NCBI RefSeq assembly: GCF_000275845.1
Contig: NW_006766915.1
Location: 146,645 to 210,644 of the forward strand
DNA from: Dichomitus squalens LYAD-421 SS1
Lineage: Eukaryota; Basidiomycota; Agaricomycetes; Polyporales; Polyporaceae
Length of the DNA stretch: 64,000 nt
Reading direction: 5' to 3'
Position numbers and translations under genes: made by a program. Numbering within the stretch: position 1 is the first letter of the stretch; each line of letters starts with the position of its first letter. Positions 11,947-24,000 of the stretch are shown here, piece after piece. The notes under the pieces were generated by a model, which had not been told where the DNA came from, searched no databases, and was given only the letters and a program-made list of their open reading frames with translations.

Positions 11947-13056
11947 CTATGCGGACAGGACTGAAACAACGTACCAGGCATAAAGGTCGTCGTCGTGTCT
12001 TAAGATAATCCGTCTTGGTGAGCGCGATATGTCTTGTAGAGGTTCAGTCACTAATTTGACCAGTGCTCGTATTAGATCATCGTACTGCTTGTCAATATGT
12101 TTCCGGGTGTATCTCGCCGCCATTTCCCCAAGATTGCGTCTCTCAGCGTCCTCTACTCCATCAGGACCTGCGAACGATATGAAGATGTTAGAAACGATCC
12201 GTTGTGGGAGCGGGCAAGGGAACATACGCTTCTTATCTCTCAGCAAGCATACCAGAACGTCGTGGGTCCTCCTCAGGTAAGGTAACTCTACGGTGTACGT
12301 GCAACACAAATTCTAAGGGGTTAAGCGTCCATATGTACAGAATGCGCTAGGTTTGAACACGACTCAGGGTCACAGCCTCTTCAAATGCATTCTGACAGTC
12401 TACGAGGCCACTTCGCAACGATATTGGCCGTACATACGTTCCTATGAATGACTGTCATCGCCACCACTGGTCTCTAGGTCTGTTATCCGACAATGCGAGT
12501 CCAGGTCAGCATTAGTGGAAGCAACAGTTGAGATGCGACTTCAAGCCGGCATCTTGTTTTGCTGGCACAACGCATGCGATCGGCGCCCATGCACTGCATT
12601 TGAAGCCACGCCGTGATTGGCCAGCATCTTTCGTGTCTTGGCGTGCGCGCCTGTCTGGAAATTGAATCACGAGTAGCTCAGGGCTGTGTTTCCATTGAGG
12701 ACTTGCACCTACTAGTATGTACCATTTCGTATCGAACCTCTTCTGTTGAGCCTCTTCCTCAAGTTCAACAATGCTATCAAACGAGACTCCGTTATCGTAC
12801 TTATATAGCCTATACGCTCTGAGGTGTTGTCGCTGTCCCCCTGCTACCGCCTGTAGTGGAAATTCGTCGATTCGACTTCCGCTATGACCTCTGGTCGTCT
12901 CAATGCAAACAGTTCTAATGTACGAAGCCATAGATCAACAGGAAAATTGGCACCCAAAGCATACGGAACGGCAGTCAGCTTGTCGACTACCAAGATAGCC
13001 CATATCCCAGTCGCAGAGTTTTGACACAATGACGGTATCCAACTAATACAGGCCAA
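11947..13056 (-). other. coding-like fragments, uncharacterised, possibly a decayed gene
   Basis: Two minus-strand stretches read like protein rather than noise. The upstream one (about 12700-13056) includes WAILVVDKLTAVPYALG and, in a neighbouring frame, HLRAYRLYKYDNGVSFDSI. The downstream one (11947-12175) includes GVEDAERRNLGEMAARYTRK and IILRHDDDLYAW, preceded by a plausible acceptor (TTCGCAG). Frame changes and missing splice donors between them prevent a clean gene model. I do not recognise the family. It may be a degenerate member of a fungal expanded family or a gene with an unusual intron pattern. Confidence 0.25.
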
Positions 13057-13115
13057 CGTCTACAAATACACGAGAAAGCGTCTGCGTTCACTTCAACGAC
13101 CTTAGCCAGTCGATA

Positions 13116-15200
13116 TCAGTCAATAGGTTCCAAGAGGGAGTACCACTTCCCCGCATCCTTCAATAATCCCTCGATCAGTTTCATGCCCTCCAACACCTTC
13201 TCTTCCTCAAGACGCTTCCCCACCACTTGCACGCCTACCGGGAGTCCGTGCATCTTGTTGGCGTCGTACATCTTGTACATATCACGCTCAACAGTATTCC
13301 TAGGTGCGAACTTCCCTAGCGCATCCAGATCCTTGTCGACGTGAGTCACGGGGAGCACACCAGCCGAGTAATCCAGCTGCAGGGAGGGCTTAGCATAGGG
13401 CCTGAGCCTCTGGAGTAAAGAAAGACGCACTATGTTCCATAGGAATGTATAGCCGCATCCCCTGAATCCTTCCTTCATCCCTTTGTGTGGCGTCGCAGGG
13501 AGGGCATTGGGCACAGTCAGAATGAAGTCAAAGGCTTCGTCTCGCAGCTTCTGGAACCAGCGTTCGCGATATCCTTCTCGCTGAGCGACGAGACCTAGGT
13601 ATTGTTCTGTCGTCTTCTCATACCAGCCGTCTATCAGCCCAGCATATATCTCGTCCTTCTTGATATATCGAAGGTACCAGGCATAGAGGCTCTTGACGAA
13701 CCGTGGCATGGCGAACATGAGTCTCGCTTGACGTACGCCTGGATCGTTGGACTCGCCCCATCGAATAGGTCGCATAGACAACTTGGCTGGGGACCTCGGG
13801 GGTCAGACTACTGGGTGGGACCACTCACTACTAGACGTACCTCCTTCTGCGAGAAGAAGCTGAGAACCGAGTTTGAGTCCCTCGTAAGGGTTCGGAGGAT
13901 CGCTGAGAACGTTTGCAGGTATGAGCATGCGAGGATATATTAGCTTAGACCGCTGCGCTTACATGTCGACAACCTCGTGACCACGACTCTTCAACTCGGA
14001 TACCACTGTTTCCAGTGCTCGCCTACAAGCAGGAGAGGGAGCGACCACACCTAGTCGTTTCAAGTCACTACCGATGGGCGGACTGCTAGAGTGAGATGCC
14101 CTCACCGTCATCCCATAGCACACCCCAACGAATCGGCTTGCCATGGACCAGGTCTATCTCTCTCCATGGGATAGGCAGTACCTGCTCGAAGGTCAGCGAG
14201 CCGAGCTTCTCGATTGAGCGACGCGTGGGTGCTATATACAGAGTGGTCATATTTCCACGGCTTCATGACGAAGATGGCCCTCCAGAACGTCTCCAGATCT
14301 TCCAGCGTTCGCGTCATTGGCGAGTATACTGCAGGGATTCCCTCTTGACCCGGCATGCTGGTGGCATTCCCCGTTTTGAGGAACCTGTGCATAGACGCCT
14401 TGATAGAATACACCCCAGAGAAGTGTCTGGCGTGATGATACCGGTATCAGTCCTGAAAGGAAGCGGACCATGAACTAGGAAGACTCTACTGACGCCGGCG
14501 CGCGCACCGAACCTGCGACATCTGTGCCTATCCCAAGGCGCGATCCCCCATATGCAAGCAGCGCAGCCTCGCCGCCTGTTGAGCCACCCGGAGAATAGTC
14601 TTTGTTGTGCGGGTTTGTCGTCGTGCCGAAGACGTCATTCGCCGACTCGAACGAGAGCAGGGTGATCGGGATGTTCGTCTTGACGAACGGAACCGCGCCG
14701 GCATCCTTGAGGAGCCTGACGATAGCGGCGTCCTTCTGCATCGGCTTGCCCACCCACGCCGAGTATCCGATGCACGAGTCTTCGCCCTCGAAGCCCACCG
14801 TGTCCTTCAGGCTCACGGGCATCCCTGCGAGCGGGCCCTCGGTGTTGCACGTCTTCGCCCATCCTTCCGCCTTCGCAATCAGTACTTCTGTGAGACAGTT
14901 CGTCGCTGCGTGCGCCCTCAGTGCCTTCTTGCTATATGCCAGAAGGACCTGGGTCGGGAGCAGAGTGCCTGCCTGTACGCTCGCGATGACTTCGGACGCA
15001 GGCCGCGAGAGGATCCGCTCCTCGTCCAGAGATAGCGGAGCGTGGTATTCTGGCGGTAAGCTGCGGATGCGCTCTTCACGCTCCCTCTGCTTTGCAACGC
15101 TGGAAGATGATTGAACATAGGGTGCGGTGTTAGTAGCCTCAATGGCGCAATTAACCTCGGGCACGTACCACGCACGACGGTGCCCCAAGAACGACAGCAT
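13116..15200 (-). CDS. amidase-signature family hydrolase (fungal fatty-acid-amide-hydrolase-like)
   Basis: The family hydrolyses amide bonds through a Lys-Ser-Ser triad. Six exons (14494-15200, 14240-14426, 14106-14181, 13963-14050, 13841-13902, 13116-13738) keep frame and give 580 residues, normal for fungal amidases. The catalytic Lys lies in GMPVSLKDTVGFEGEDSC. The glycine-rich signature reads YSPGGSTGGEAALLAYGGSR, with Thr in place of the common second Ser; GTDVAGSVRAPA carries the presumed nucleophile Ser, with Ala where Gly is common. Further conserved blocks are HFSGVYSIKAS, GKPIRWGVLWDDG, FVKSLYAWYLRY and HGLPVGVQVVGKRLEEEKVL. There is no signal peptide, so a cytosolic or membrane-associated enzyme is likely. 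The exact substrate (fatty amide, acetamide or other) cannot be told from sequence. The last acceptor (GATCCAG, before 13738) is my best choice. Confidence 0.9.
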
Positions 15201-16751
15201 GATTGCAAGAGACTAAGTCCTGGACAGAGTCGAGGCTATCGACGTCAGAGGGGCCCTCCCGACTGTCTGGGCTATCGCCTCTCGGAAAGTCGGGGCGAAG
15301 TCCTCTGATCACAGTGGGATTTGCCAAGACGTCAGCAGACCCAACGTTCCCATGATCGTGCCGACCCTCAAAGAGAGGAGTTCTGCCATGCTAGCGACGC
15401 GACTACTGTTTCCGATCGCTGTCCTTCCTGCATGATCCAGCCCATAGGCGTGTCCGAGCACATTGACTGACATGCGTCAATCCGTCACGGTGGTGGGTGG
15501 CTTGTCGACCGGACTCCGGACGATGTGCTTCCAGGCTTCCCACGCTGTGAGGTAAGCGCAGGTGCGAGCGTCGTTCTCAATACAGCGAAGAGAAGGGATG
15601 TGAAATCTGACGACGAGAGCAAAACATGAGCCTGAGGAGCCTGTGGGAACCTTGAGAGGCCCCTTGACAACTTCAAAAGCATTCTCAAGCTTCCTAACGC
15701 TCGGCTACCATGACAGCATCCGGCGGGACGCGCACCTTAACCAGAAACGTCAGGGACCTTTGGGTATGTTAGCCGCTCCAAAAAGCATGAGCTGAAGACG
15801 TATTCCATGCGTAGACCGCCCTACTTGGTTCTGAGAGCGGATAGAAGAGACTATGTTCGCCTGCCACGACATGCGCACCTAGAATGATACTGAACGCCAA
15901 CACCCAAAACTAGCAAGAAGGCGTTTCACCTCTCGTCCAAAGCATCTTCCCCTCCACGCACTAACGCACTGTCGGCGACAGGGACAAAGCACACTGCCAA
16001 GGTCCGATTTGATTATTTGTGGTCTCCCTTCGCCACCGGGCGTGATCCGCCTGCGGGATTCACGCTGCATGTGAGGACCTGGGCCTTCGGAGGGGCAACT
16101 GGAGAGTATCGACTTATGGGGAATAACAACCTCCCGCGCTCCGCGCGCGCAGGGTGTTGCAAAGCTCCTGCTACGATGATAGCCTTCTCTAATGCGAGAT
16201 CTTTGCACTGCAATCTCAAGGGAATGTCATGATGGACTCCGATGCGGAAGACTGAAACCATCGTAAGTAGAAATTGAGCTAGCATGAGAAGCGAGGAGCC
16301 CACCTTATGGCTCCGGTTCATGCGATGAGTTGTCGCGTTTCTGCCACTCATCAAGGGAACGCTATTGTCGTCCAATGGACTACGCATTGCGACGGGCTGC
16401 CGTGCACTACGCCGTTCGGCTTTAGCGGAACTCGCCAGGCTTACTGACCCGACCATTGTGGCACACATGGTTCCAAGCGCGACGATAGCATGTCAGCGAG
16501 TCTGTAGTGACGGAGACACATTAAGGGTACTGATAAGTGGCTAGTAAGTCCATGCAACGAACGTCAACCGAAGACAACAAAACATATGCGATGCGACCAA
16601 ACTGTAAGACGTAGCGTCATGTCGTGTCCGGAGTAGTCCATGAATATCATCCGTGAGAAAGCGGCACTGCAACCGTCCCCACACCTCGCCTACGCCGTCC
16701 GAGCCCAACCCACCATCCCAGGGTAGAGGGGCGACGGAGGCTGCGACCTCT
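15201..16751. other. intergenic, 1.55 kb, no supported gene
   Basis: This is the upstream region of the amidase gene and the 3' side of the DUF7137 gene. A minus-strand frame of about 150 codons (16013-16468) has no recognisable motif and no splice support. No repeats or obvious core promoter element were seen. Confidence 0.4.
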
Positions 16752-17424
16752 CTAGTGTAGGGCTTGCCTGATGAGCGAATAGCCTGAGAGGAACATCACG
16801 ACTACGGTCACCATCAGGCTGACAAACGCAGGATGTGTGGTGTACTCGGACCATGCACCGCTACAGGTCGCACATACCCAGCCTGGACAGGGACGCTCTC
16901 AGTAACACGCAGGCAATCGGGTAGAGAAACCACGTACTCTCCAAAGGGGTGTATGGTTGTGGGGTGTAGAGCGCAAACTTAAGCGCAGAGTTCTCCTGCA
17001 ACAACCCCGGCTCCCTCGCCGCTCCCGGCCCCCGATCATCCCAGATGTGCAGCACGTACGAGCCCGGCGCGAGAGGCAGATTCGAATGTGCTTGCTGGTA
17101 TGACCACAGGTCCCATGTCACCTCCGTCGCCGTCCCGGGAATGACGCCGTCGGTAGGCCCGACGGGGTAGGTATTGCCGTTATCGCCGATGGCAGAGACG
17201 GTGAGGTGAGTGGGTGTTGAGAGGACGTCGGTGAAGTTCCATGCGAAGGTCACGGTGTTAGAGGGAGCGATCTTGAAGAAGGAGGTGGCCGTCTGAGGTG
17301 GTTTTGTAATCGTGAGGCCACCGGCGGGAGCAGACACAGGAATGCCGCTGCTCGACGATGGGCTTGGGGAGTTTTGCTGCTGCCCTGAATTGCTCGGAGA
17401 GGGTGTCTGCTGGTTCTGAGCCAT
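16752..17424 (-). CDS. DUF7137-type fungal membrane or secreted protein
   Basis: Two exons (16938-17424 and 16752-16882) give 205 residues. A low-complexity Gln/Ser/Pro-rich start (about residues 1-35) is followed by the domain I recognise from fungal DUF7137 proteins: TITKPPQTATSFFKIAPSN, FAWNFTDVLSTPTHLTVSAI, GNTYPVGPTDGVIPGTATEV, GSYVLHIWDDRGPGAA and FALYTPQPYTPLE. The second exon adds a Cys pair (WVCATCSGAWSE) and a C-terminal hydrophobic segment (FVSLMVTVVVMFLSGYSL), as in homologues with a C-terminal membrane anchor. The biochemical function of the family is unknown. The start is uncertain: many relatives have an N-terminal signal peptide, and an upstream exon could carry it, but none was convincing. 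The intron donor is GTACGT and the acceptor GTCCAG. Confidence 0.8.
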
Positions 17425-18332
17425 TGCGAGCCAGTCGGTGTGTGCAAGAAATGAGCGAACGGATGAAGGAGGGGAGGACTACTGTCGTTGTCGTGGACGG
17501 GCAGAGGACGCCTTCCATGGCGTTGCAAAGAGCCCAGCGCGTCACAGCAATGTCACAGTACCGCGTCACGACCTCCGGTATCGGTCACGCTCTGGGCGGA
17601 CCCAGGCGGACCTACCTCCATCACCGTCGGGCGGCGGTAGCAACACGACGAGCTCGAAGTGCGCCAGTGTTCCCCTGCAGCGTTGGCCAAGTTCACCCGC
17701 TCTGACTCGTCCGACCGCCCTAAAATCTACACTCGACTGTGATCAAACTGTCAGGCCAATCGAATTTACAAGTCCGTTCTTTGAACGCCCATCATACTCG
17801 GTTGGTTCAGGGGCTCCGAATACCATCTCTCTTTCTGGCAACAATCGTGCCTCGTGATGGCTACGGCGTTGCTCCTTCCGGATACGCAGGAGACAAGAGA
17901 AGGAGGCTGTCGCGAGGCCGTTGCCAACTGAACGCGGGCTCTCACTCTACGTTGTGCTTCGTCCTGTTATTCTCGGCCAACGAACCTGTGCTGGTGAGTT
18001 TGTCGACCCACGCTGGCAGTCGGATTGTTTCGGGGTAGGCTTCCCAGCTCAACTCGTGGACAATCCGGCAACTCGGTGCATGCTTGATCCCATGCGGTGA
18101 TTTCACTTCCACGTCAGTCTGCCTGCATTCATCAAACGTCCACACGACGGGACAGAGATGATCTTCCTCGCTAAGCATTGTTCCGGTTCTCCCCCCTTCG
18201 TTTGGCCTCATATACCTGAAACGCCCCGGCGTCTTGATTCCTCGTGAATGCTCTCCACCTTATACCCACCACCTTTGTGCACGTCTCTTATACCCATTTA
18301 ACTTCTTGTTCGCCCGGCCACGCTCATTTCTA

Positions 18333-19781
18333 ATGGCACTCGCTTTGCAGACTCCTCGTACGCTTGCTGAAGTCAGGTCACCGTCTTCGTCTACGAGCCT
18401 TGGACTCGATCACCACATCGGCGTCTCTTCGGTATTTCGGACTGAAACGACCCCGCGCCATCGCGATGCCCATCTATACGGCTATGAAGGACTCACACCC
18501 GTCTCTTCTCCCCTTTCTCCGGAAGAAAGCGAGGAGGACATGCCGCTTAGTCCCATAGTGTTCAAGAAGAACGAAATGTACGAGCGCTCGCGACTCTCGT
18601 ACGTTCCGCCCATGCCCCCCCGATCTGCCTCGACCCCTCCTAGCCCTACCAACATTCAGGACCTGCCACCCATCTCTCCAGTTGTATTCTCGCAGCAGAA
18701 CTCGAGCAGCCCCTCGATCAACCTGCAGCCGCCGCCTGCGTTCCCCACCGCCGGAACACAATCGCTCGCAGTTCGTCTGAAGCGCCCGCTGCCCCCGCTT
18801 CCCAGGAATGCCATAGCTGTCGAAGACGATGAGACAGAATCCTTATCACGCCACAGCCCTCTATCTGCACTCAGCACGTCGTCGCGTCCTTCACCATCAA
18901 GCAGCTATGACCGCGACACCGACAGCGTATCCAGCTTCTCGCCGGGGCCTTTCTCATCGCGTAGTTCCGCAACGTCCGTCCTCAGGTCAGCGTCTTCGGA
19001 TTCGATTGGCTCCTCGAGGGCGGTAGAGGCATTTCCCACTCCGGAGGCGAGGCCTAAGGTCTCTCCTTTGACGATTCCCTTGCGTTCCCATACGTCCCCC
19101 TTGCCCCCGGGCCTGGTCCCTCCCATCGGTAGCCGCATTATGAGCCCCTACATATCCGTAACTCCTGCATCCCCCCTACCACCTCAGCAATTTTTCTTCG
19201 AGCAACCACCTCGGCAGCGGAATATGTCTGCGTCTTCTCTTGTCCACTCCTCCACAGCTGAGAGCCCGGAGGGGCCTCGTCACATAGCGCGCAGTCCATC
19301 GCCAGTCACACTGCCTCGCACATCTTCTCCCGTTCCCTCTCTAACGGCATCCACGTCTTCTCAGAAGTCCGACGGTAAGGGCGGACTGTTCACACTGAGA
19401 CGCATCAGGTCAGGCGCACGCCTTTTCGGCCGACGGACGCTGTCCTCCGCCTCAGAGCAATGGGAGGATCTCAACGACGACGAGACGATAGTCGGCCATG
19501 GTCAACAAGGTTCCCTCTCCTTGGACGACGGGATGCTTCGCCCAAGAGTACAATCGCGCCCCGATACACCCTCCACGCTTGGTTCGGAGGGGTCCGGTGG
19601 TGGGAAGCGGTCGATGGACACGCACAGCGTGACATGGCTCCAGGATCGGCATCCAACCAAGCGACTGGAGATCATGGAGCTGGTGCTCAGGGAGGAGGGC
19701 GAGGTTTGGATGCCCATAGATATCGACGACGCTATCCCGAAGCTGAGAAAGCTGAAGGTAGCGGGGGCCTTCAAAACATGA
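18333..19781 (+). CDS. Ser/Pro-rich, largely disordered protein of unknown function
   Basis: A single exon encodes 482 residues from MALALQTPRTLAEVRS; an in-frame ATG 33 codons upstream is possible but looks less likely. Most of the protein is low complexity. It has repeated SPI/SPV-VF motifs (for example MPLSPIVFKKNEMYERSR and LPPISPVVFSQQ), a poly-Pro patch (RPLPPLPRN), many SP and TP sites, and the basic stretch FTLRRIRSGARLFGRRTLSS. The C-terminal 60 residues look folded and acidic (WLQDRHPTKRLEIMELVLRE, MPIDIDDAIPKLRKLKVAG). I do not recognise a named family. The pattern fits a basidiomycete-specific cytoplasmic scaffold or phosphoprotein, which is inference only. Confidence 0.75.
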   Translation: MALALQTPRTLAEVRSPSSSTSLGLDHHIGVSSVFRTETTPRHRDAHLYGYEGLTPVSSPLSPEESEEDMPLSPIVFKKNEMYERSRLSYVPPMPPRSASTPPSPTNIQDLPPISPVVFSQQNSSSPSINLQPPPAFPTAGTQSLAVRLKRPLPPLPRNAIAVEDDETESLSRHSPLSALSTSSRPSPSSSYDRDTDSVSSFSPGPFSSRSSATSVLRSASSDSIGSSRAVEAFPTPEARPKVSPLTIPLRSHTSPLPPGLVPPIGSRIMSPYISVTPASPLPPQQFFFEQPPRQRNMSASSLVHSSTAESPEGPRHIARSPSPVTLPRTSSPVPSLTASTSSQKSDGKGGLFTLRRIRSGARLFGRRTLSSASEQWEDLNDDETIVGHGQQGSLSLDDGMLRPRVQSRPDTPSTLGSEGSGGGKRSMDTHSVTWLQDRHPTKRLEIMELVLREEGEVWMPIDIDDAIPKLRKLKVAGAFKT

Positions 19782-21008
19782 GCGTCGCATATCCAAGTCA
19801 CCCGCGTTGGGCAGCGCGGTCAGTGGCTGCCTTCAAGTTTCGGTCCGGATTGTGGCACGACTACGAGCTTGTTGTCGGGCGAGCCGGTTTTCCGTACCCT
19901 TTATTCCTCCCCTTCCCTATCGGACGATGTTGTACAAAAGCACGACTATCCTCACGTTGTCTGTTTCACTTGCTATTCCTGCTACCAATGCCTACCATCC
20001 GTGCACTGTGCATGCCCCTCGTTGCTCGTCCTCCACTCGCCCTCCTTACACTCGCTATTGTCCACGATCGATCTCACATTCGCCGCAACGCACAGTCCAT
20101 CACTGATTTGTCTGGCAACGCTAAGCATACCGTAGACTCAAGCCGGCGAAGGACCATACCCTGACTGTCTCCCTAGCTCACCGTAATGCATGGTCTCTAT
20201 CACCACGGACTCCCCGCGATGCGGACCCTGACTCGGACCCTTGTATGTGTATCTGTCCGGTGCCTAATGTACTTACGTCACCTCATTTTCTCTTCATACA
20301 TGGCTCGAGTCCTACTTTTACAGTACATGCTCCACAAGCGACATCGCTTCCGTAATGAACCAATCATTCTTGGTCGCACTCTTTCCGGTGCTGCCAGATT
20401 GGAGACACCCACGGAGTGAGCTGTCGGGCGCGCTCTCCAGAGATAGATTAAACGTCTCCCTTCATCTCTATGCGCGGATTTCCCACGAGATACGTCGCGG
20501 ACCGATCTTGCCTTGACCTCCTTTCACAGCCTCAGGCTTGTGTCTTCATGATATGTGGTCTCGACATCCGGGCGACACACAAACATATGTAATGGAAACA
20601 TTCCGACGAGACAGTTGCGAGACGCACCACTTCCATGTTGCGGGAGCACTAGTGCTTGAATGACAATGGATCTGAACACATCGTTGACGTCCTCGCCAAA
20701 GTAGGTCACAACCATGGTAGAGAGGCGGACCACGGAGAGGGACCTTGAAGCATCTCCACACAACGAGTACAAGGCGCAGGAACCCTATCATCCAGTCCGA
20801 ACCACATCATATCGCATAGGAAATATTTCACCCCGGGCGCCGACAGGCAGTGCCAGTCTTGTACGTCGGTGGCCTGTGTTCCCGTGCCAACTCAATTGTC
20901 CGCTATCTCTAGTCTGGTCTATTCAACACTTATCTCCGCTCCGTACATTCAAGCCAACATTCACAGCCGTGGGCACGCTATCGCGGAGTCATCTGTGCTG
21001 CTCTCGGT
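19782..21008. other. intergenic between convergent genes, 1.2 kb
   Basis: This separates the 3' ends of the Ser/Pro-rich gene (plus) and the M16 protease gene (minus). The end of the M16 gene is not fully certain. A frame at 20546-20791 (minus) contains TYFGEDVNDVFRSIVIQALV-like sequence, but I could not join it to the protease. No transposon ends were seen. Confidence 0.35.
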
Positions 21009-24000
21009 CTAACCTTGAATCACGTCGCCGATCACTAGAGGGGGCAAATCGAAGGCACCCGCATATACGCCCAATGCTGCGGATACCACAGGCGTCACAG
21101 CAGGCGCACACTCTAGACGGGCCTTGAGCGCGCTCTCTCGCTCGCCCGCGGCCCTGTCCAGTACGCCCACTACCTGTGTGTCAGCGATTAGCACCGCCTG
21201 CCGCGTGGGAGCCGGAGGCAGGACATCGTCCGTCAGCCGCTGCGAAATGAGCTGCACGGAGAGCTTCCTCCTGGAGTGTGCGCCGGTCGACGGCCGTATG
21301 AGCTTGTCATACGCTGCGGTTACTTCGGATAGGGTGAGAGCGCGGATCGCCTCTGCGTCAGCCTCGTCTGTAGAGCGGCGACGTCAACGCGCAGTTAGCC
21401 ATGACTTTGAGTTTGGGGGTGTGAAGTATGGGGAAGAAGGGCAAAACTCACTTCGGAGGAAGTCGTAGTGGCCAGCGCAGATCGTTTCCCAGAAGCGGGA
21501 CGTCTCCTCGCCAAGGTTCTTGACGCGCTCGAGCTTCTTGACCACAAGGCCGTCCTTGTGCATCGCGAACTCCTCCGCGGTCATCCCGGAGAGACGCTCG
21601 GCGAAAGCCTCCAGAAACGCCTCCACCCGTGCCTCACAGTGCCATGGGGAGCGAGTGCTCTGCATCCTGATTCCGACGCCGACTGTGCTGTTGGCGATGG
21701 ACCAATTCGTCACAATTACGACATATCTGTGAGGTGTTGTGGTCACGAGTCAGTGGCCTGTGTCTGCTTCGGGACAAGCGCCAGGATCGTCACGATTCGC
21801 GCACGCGCTGTGAGCGCGTGCGAGCGGATGCGCGGCAGGAGCGCTTCTTGAGGCTGACATATGTACGTACCCAAGCTGTTCCTGGGTGCGGAGCTGCGTA
21901 AAGCAGGGCTCACGGATCACTTGATGGAGCAGAGCGGCGACACTCCGAATCTTGATGTCGGAGACCTCGCCAAACTGGCAAAAGTAGGAAAGGGCGCTAT
22001 TTACCTCCTTCGGGTTCGCCAGTCGCTTGCGCGTGATGATATTCGAGCCTGACAAGATGGTCGGTTATCTCGTACATCCGCTGTGTGGTCCTGATTATGA
22101 TCATGGTGGGAAGGCAACTGACCTGGAGGGAGGAGCAAGGAGCGTGGATGGGGGATTTCGCTCGGAAGAAGAGGTTGTGACTGAAGGCATCCCTCGACGA
22201 TAGCCAAAAGCTCCAACGAACGCTGTCCAGGCATGAGCGACTGCGGGGACAACTGACAGCACGAATCACACGCACCTCTTTACTGAAATTACCGTTTACT
22301 AAGACTTCGATGAATGTCTTCGAAAACAGTGCATCACGATGACGTTCGATATCGCCCTCGGTGATCGCTGGCAATTGGATTCAGCAGCGGAAGCAGTGTC
22401 GTAATCGACTGCGCTTACAAGACAGCTCAGTAAGCTTCTCCGCAGGAGTCCATCTCCTGGGTAAGAGATACCACGTGGCGAACGAGTACGACAAATTCGA
22501 CGGTTGTCCGACGTAGAAATTGTCATAATCACGCTTGACCTGGGTTCACGAGGTTATCACCAAGGCAAATAACGACGATCCGCAACGCCTGACTGATCAC
22601 CTTTTCCTTCATGACTTGGAGTCTATCGGCCTGCACGGCCAACTGGCGAAGCTGGTCGAGCACCATACGCAGTAGAACGTCCAACTTGTCATGGTAGCCT
22701 GCTACGGTCACGTCGATGCCTTCGCTATGACTTGATACCGCGTACGATAGCCCTGCGATACCGGCATCGTAGGTAACCTCCGCAAGGGCGTCCTCGATAA
22801 GATCAACGAACAGCCTTCGAGATATAAGTAAGTTAGTGTGCGACGACACGCCAAGCGCGCAAACTGACCCGGTCAGAAGTGCGTGACGAGATGTCGTGTA
22901 TGCGACGGGGCTACGATTAGTCAGTTGAAAACCTAGTATGTGGTGTGCATGGACGTCTTTGGGAGTACCTCTTGATAACGATGCGGACTTGGGCTTTGGG
23001 TACCCAGAACTGGTCATCCTTCTTGTGCCATAGCTGTGATATATCTGTGCGTTTCACAAGAGTTGGGAATTTCGCTGGCTAAGCGACAGTGCCAGCAACC
23101 TCAGCTTCAACTGGTTACATAACTTTGCTGGCACGTACCTCCGCAACTTCGACTTTGGTGACGGACAAATCCGTCGGAATGAAACGATTGGCAGAAGGGA
23201 GAGCTAACTCGGTATTGCTACTTGCCTCCCGGAGCTGGGTAGCGGCAAGCCGTTCAGGAAAGTATAACGAAGACTTGATTCGACTCACCTTCTCCAACAG
23301 TACCTCGTCGAACTTGCGGACAGCAAACTGTGTGCCGTACCACTTCTCAGCCTCCCATTGCACGTCTTTACCTACAATCTCCTCTCGATGCTCCTTTGCT
23401 TGCAGGAAGAGCTTCGCGCGTTCCGGGGTGAAGCTATCCAGGAGCTGCTTCACTGTCGCGTCGTCTTTGCCGCGGTATAGGTAAGGGCCGCTGATGAGCT
23501 GTTCCGTGCGGTATGGTTCAGACATATCGCGCGCAAGCCTAACGGCGTATTCGTGAGGCTGTCCCTTTTGCATGAAACGGAAGCGAATCCCGGCCATAGT
23601 CGCGACCTCGGCATAGTGATAGTCAGGGAAAGGGAACGAGCGCCGCATGAGAGCAATGTACTCGAAAATCGTTTCCAGCACGGCATCATAGTGGACTGAG
23701 ACGAAACATTTAGCGTAAACAATCATATCGTATCAGTAGGACCATGGAGAGATGGGTACTACTCACGATACCCTTCAAGCGTGAGCGTGCCATCAACATT
23801 GAAGGTCTGCGGGCCACGAGTGTGACCCGACGTAAACGCGCTGAGATTGAGCAGCCACCCTTGCTTCTTCAGATAGGCACAGACACTACCGACACCCTCG
23901 TGGCCTAAGAAGTGTGCGAGGAACGCCGCAGGCTTAGAGGTCACGTGCTGGCGCAAGTCGGGCAGCCCGAACTGCAGACTGAACGCATGAACGTCCTTCA

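Larger units (their letters stand above)
9300..13115. other. gene-poor interval, 3.8 kb
   Basis: This lies between fimbrin and the amidase gene. The 9.6-10.3 kb part contains a perfect 13-bp inverted repeat (9910-9956) and a second dispersed inverted match (9761-9776 with 10101-10116). The 10.9-11.5 kb part has one coding-like terminal exon on the minus strand (10939-11017, ending PVYPWASDI), but I could not build a credible gene around it. The 11.9-13.1 kb part holds the fragments described separately. Confidence 0.4.

Noticed and set aside
16013..16468. 151-codon minus-strand frame between the amidase and DUF7137 genes
   Set aside because: No signal, domain or splice support; equivalent frames overlap it on the other strand.
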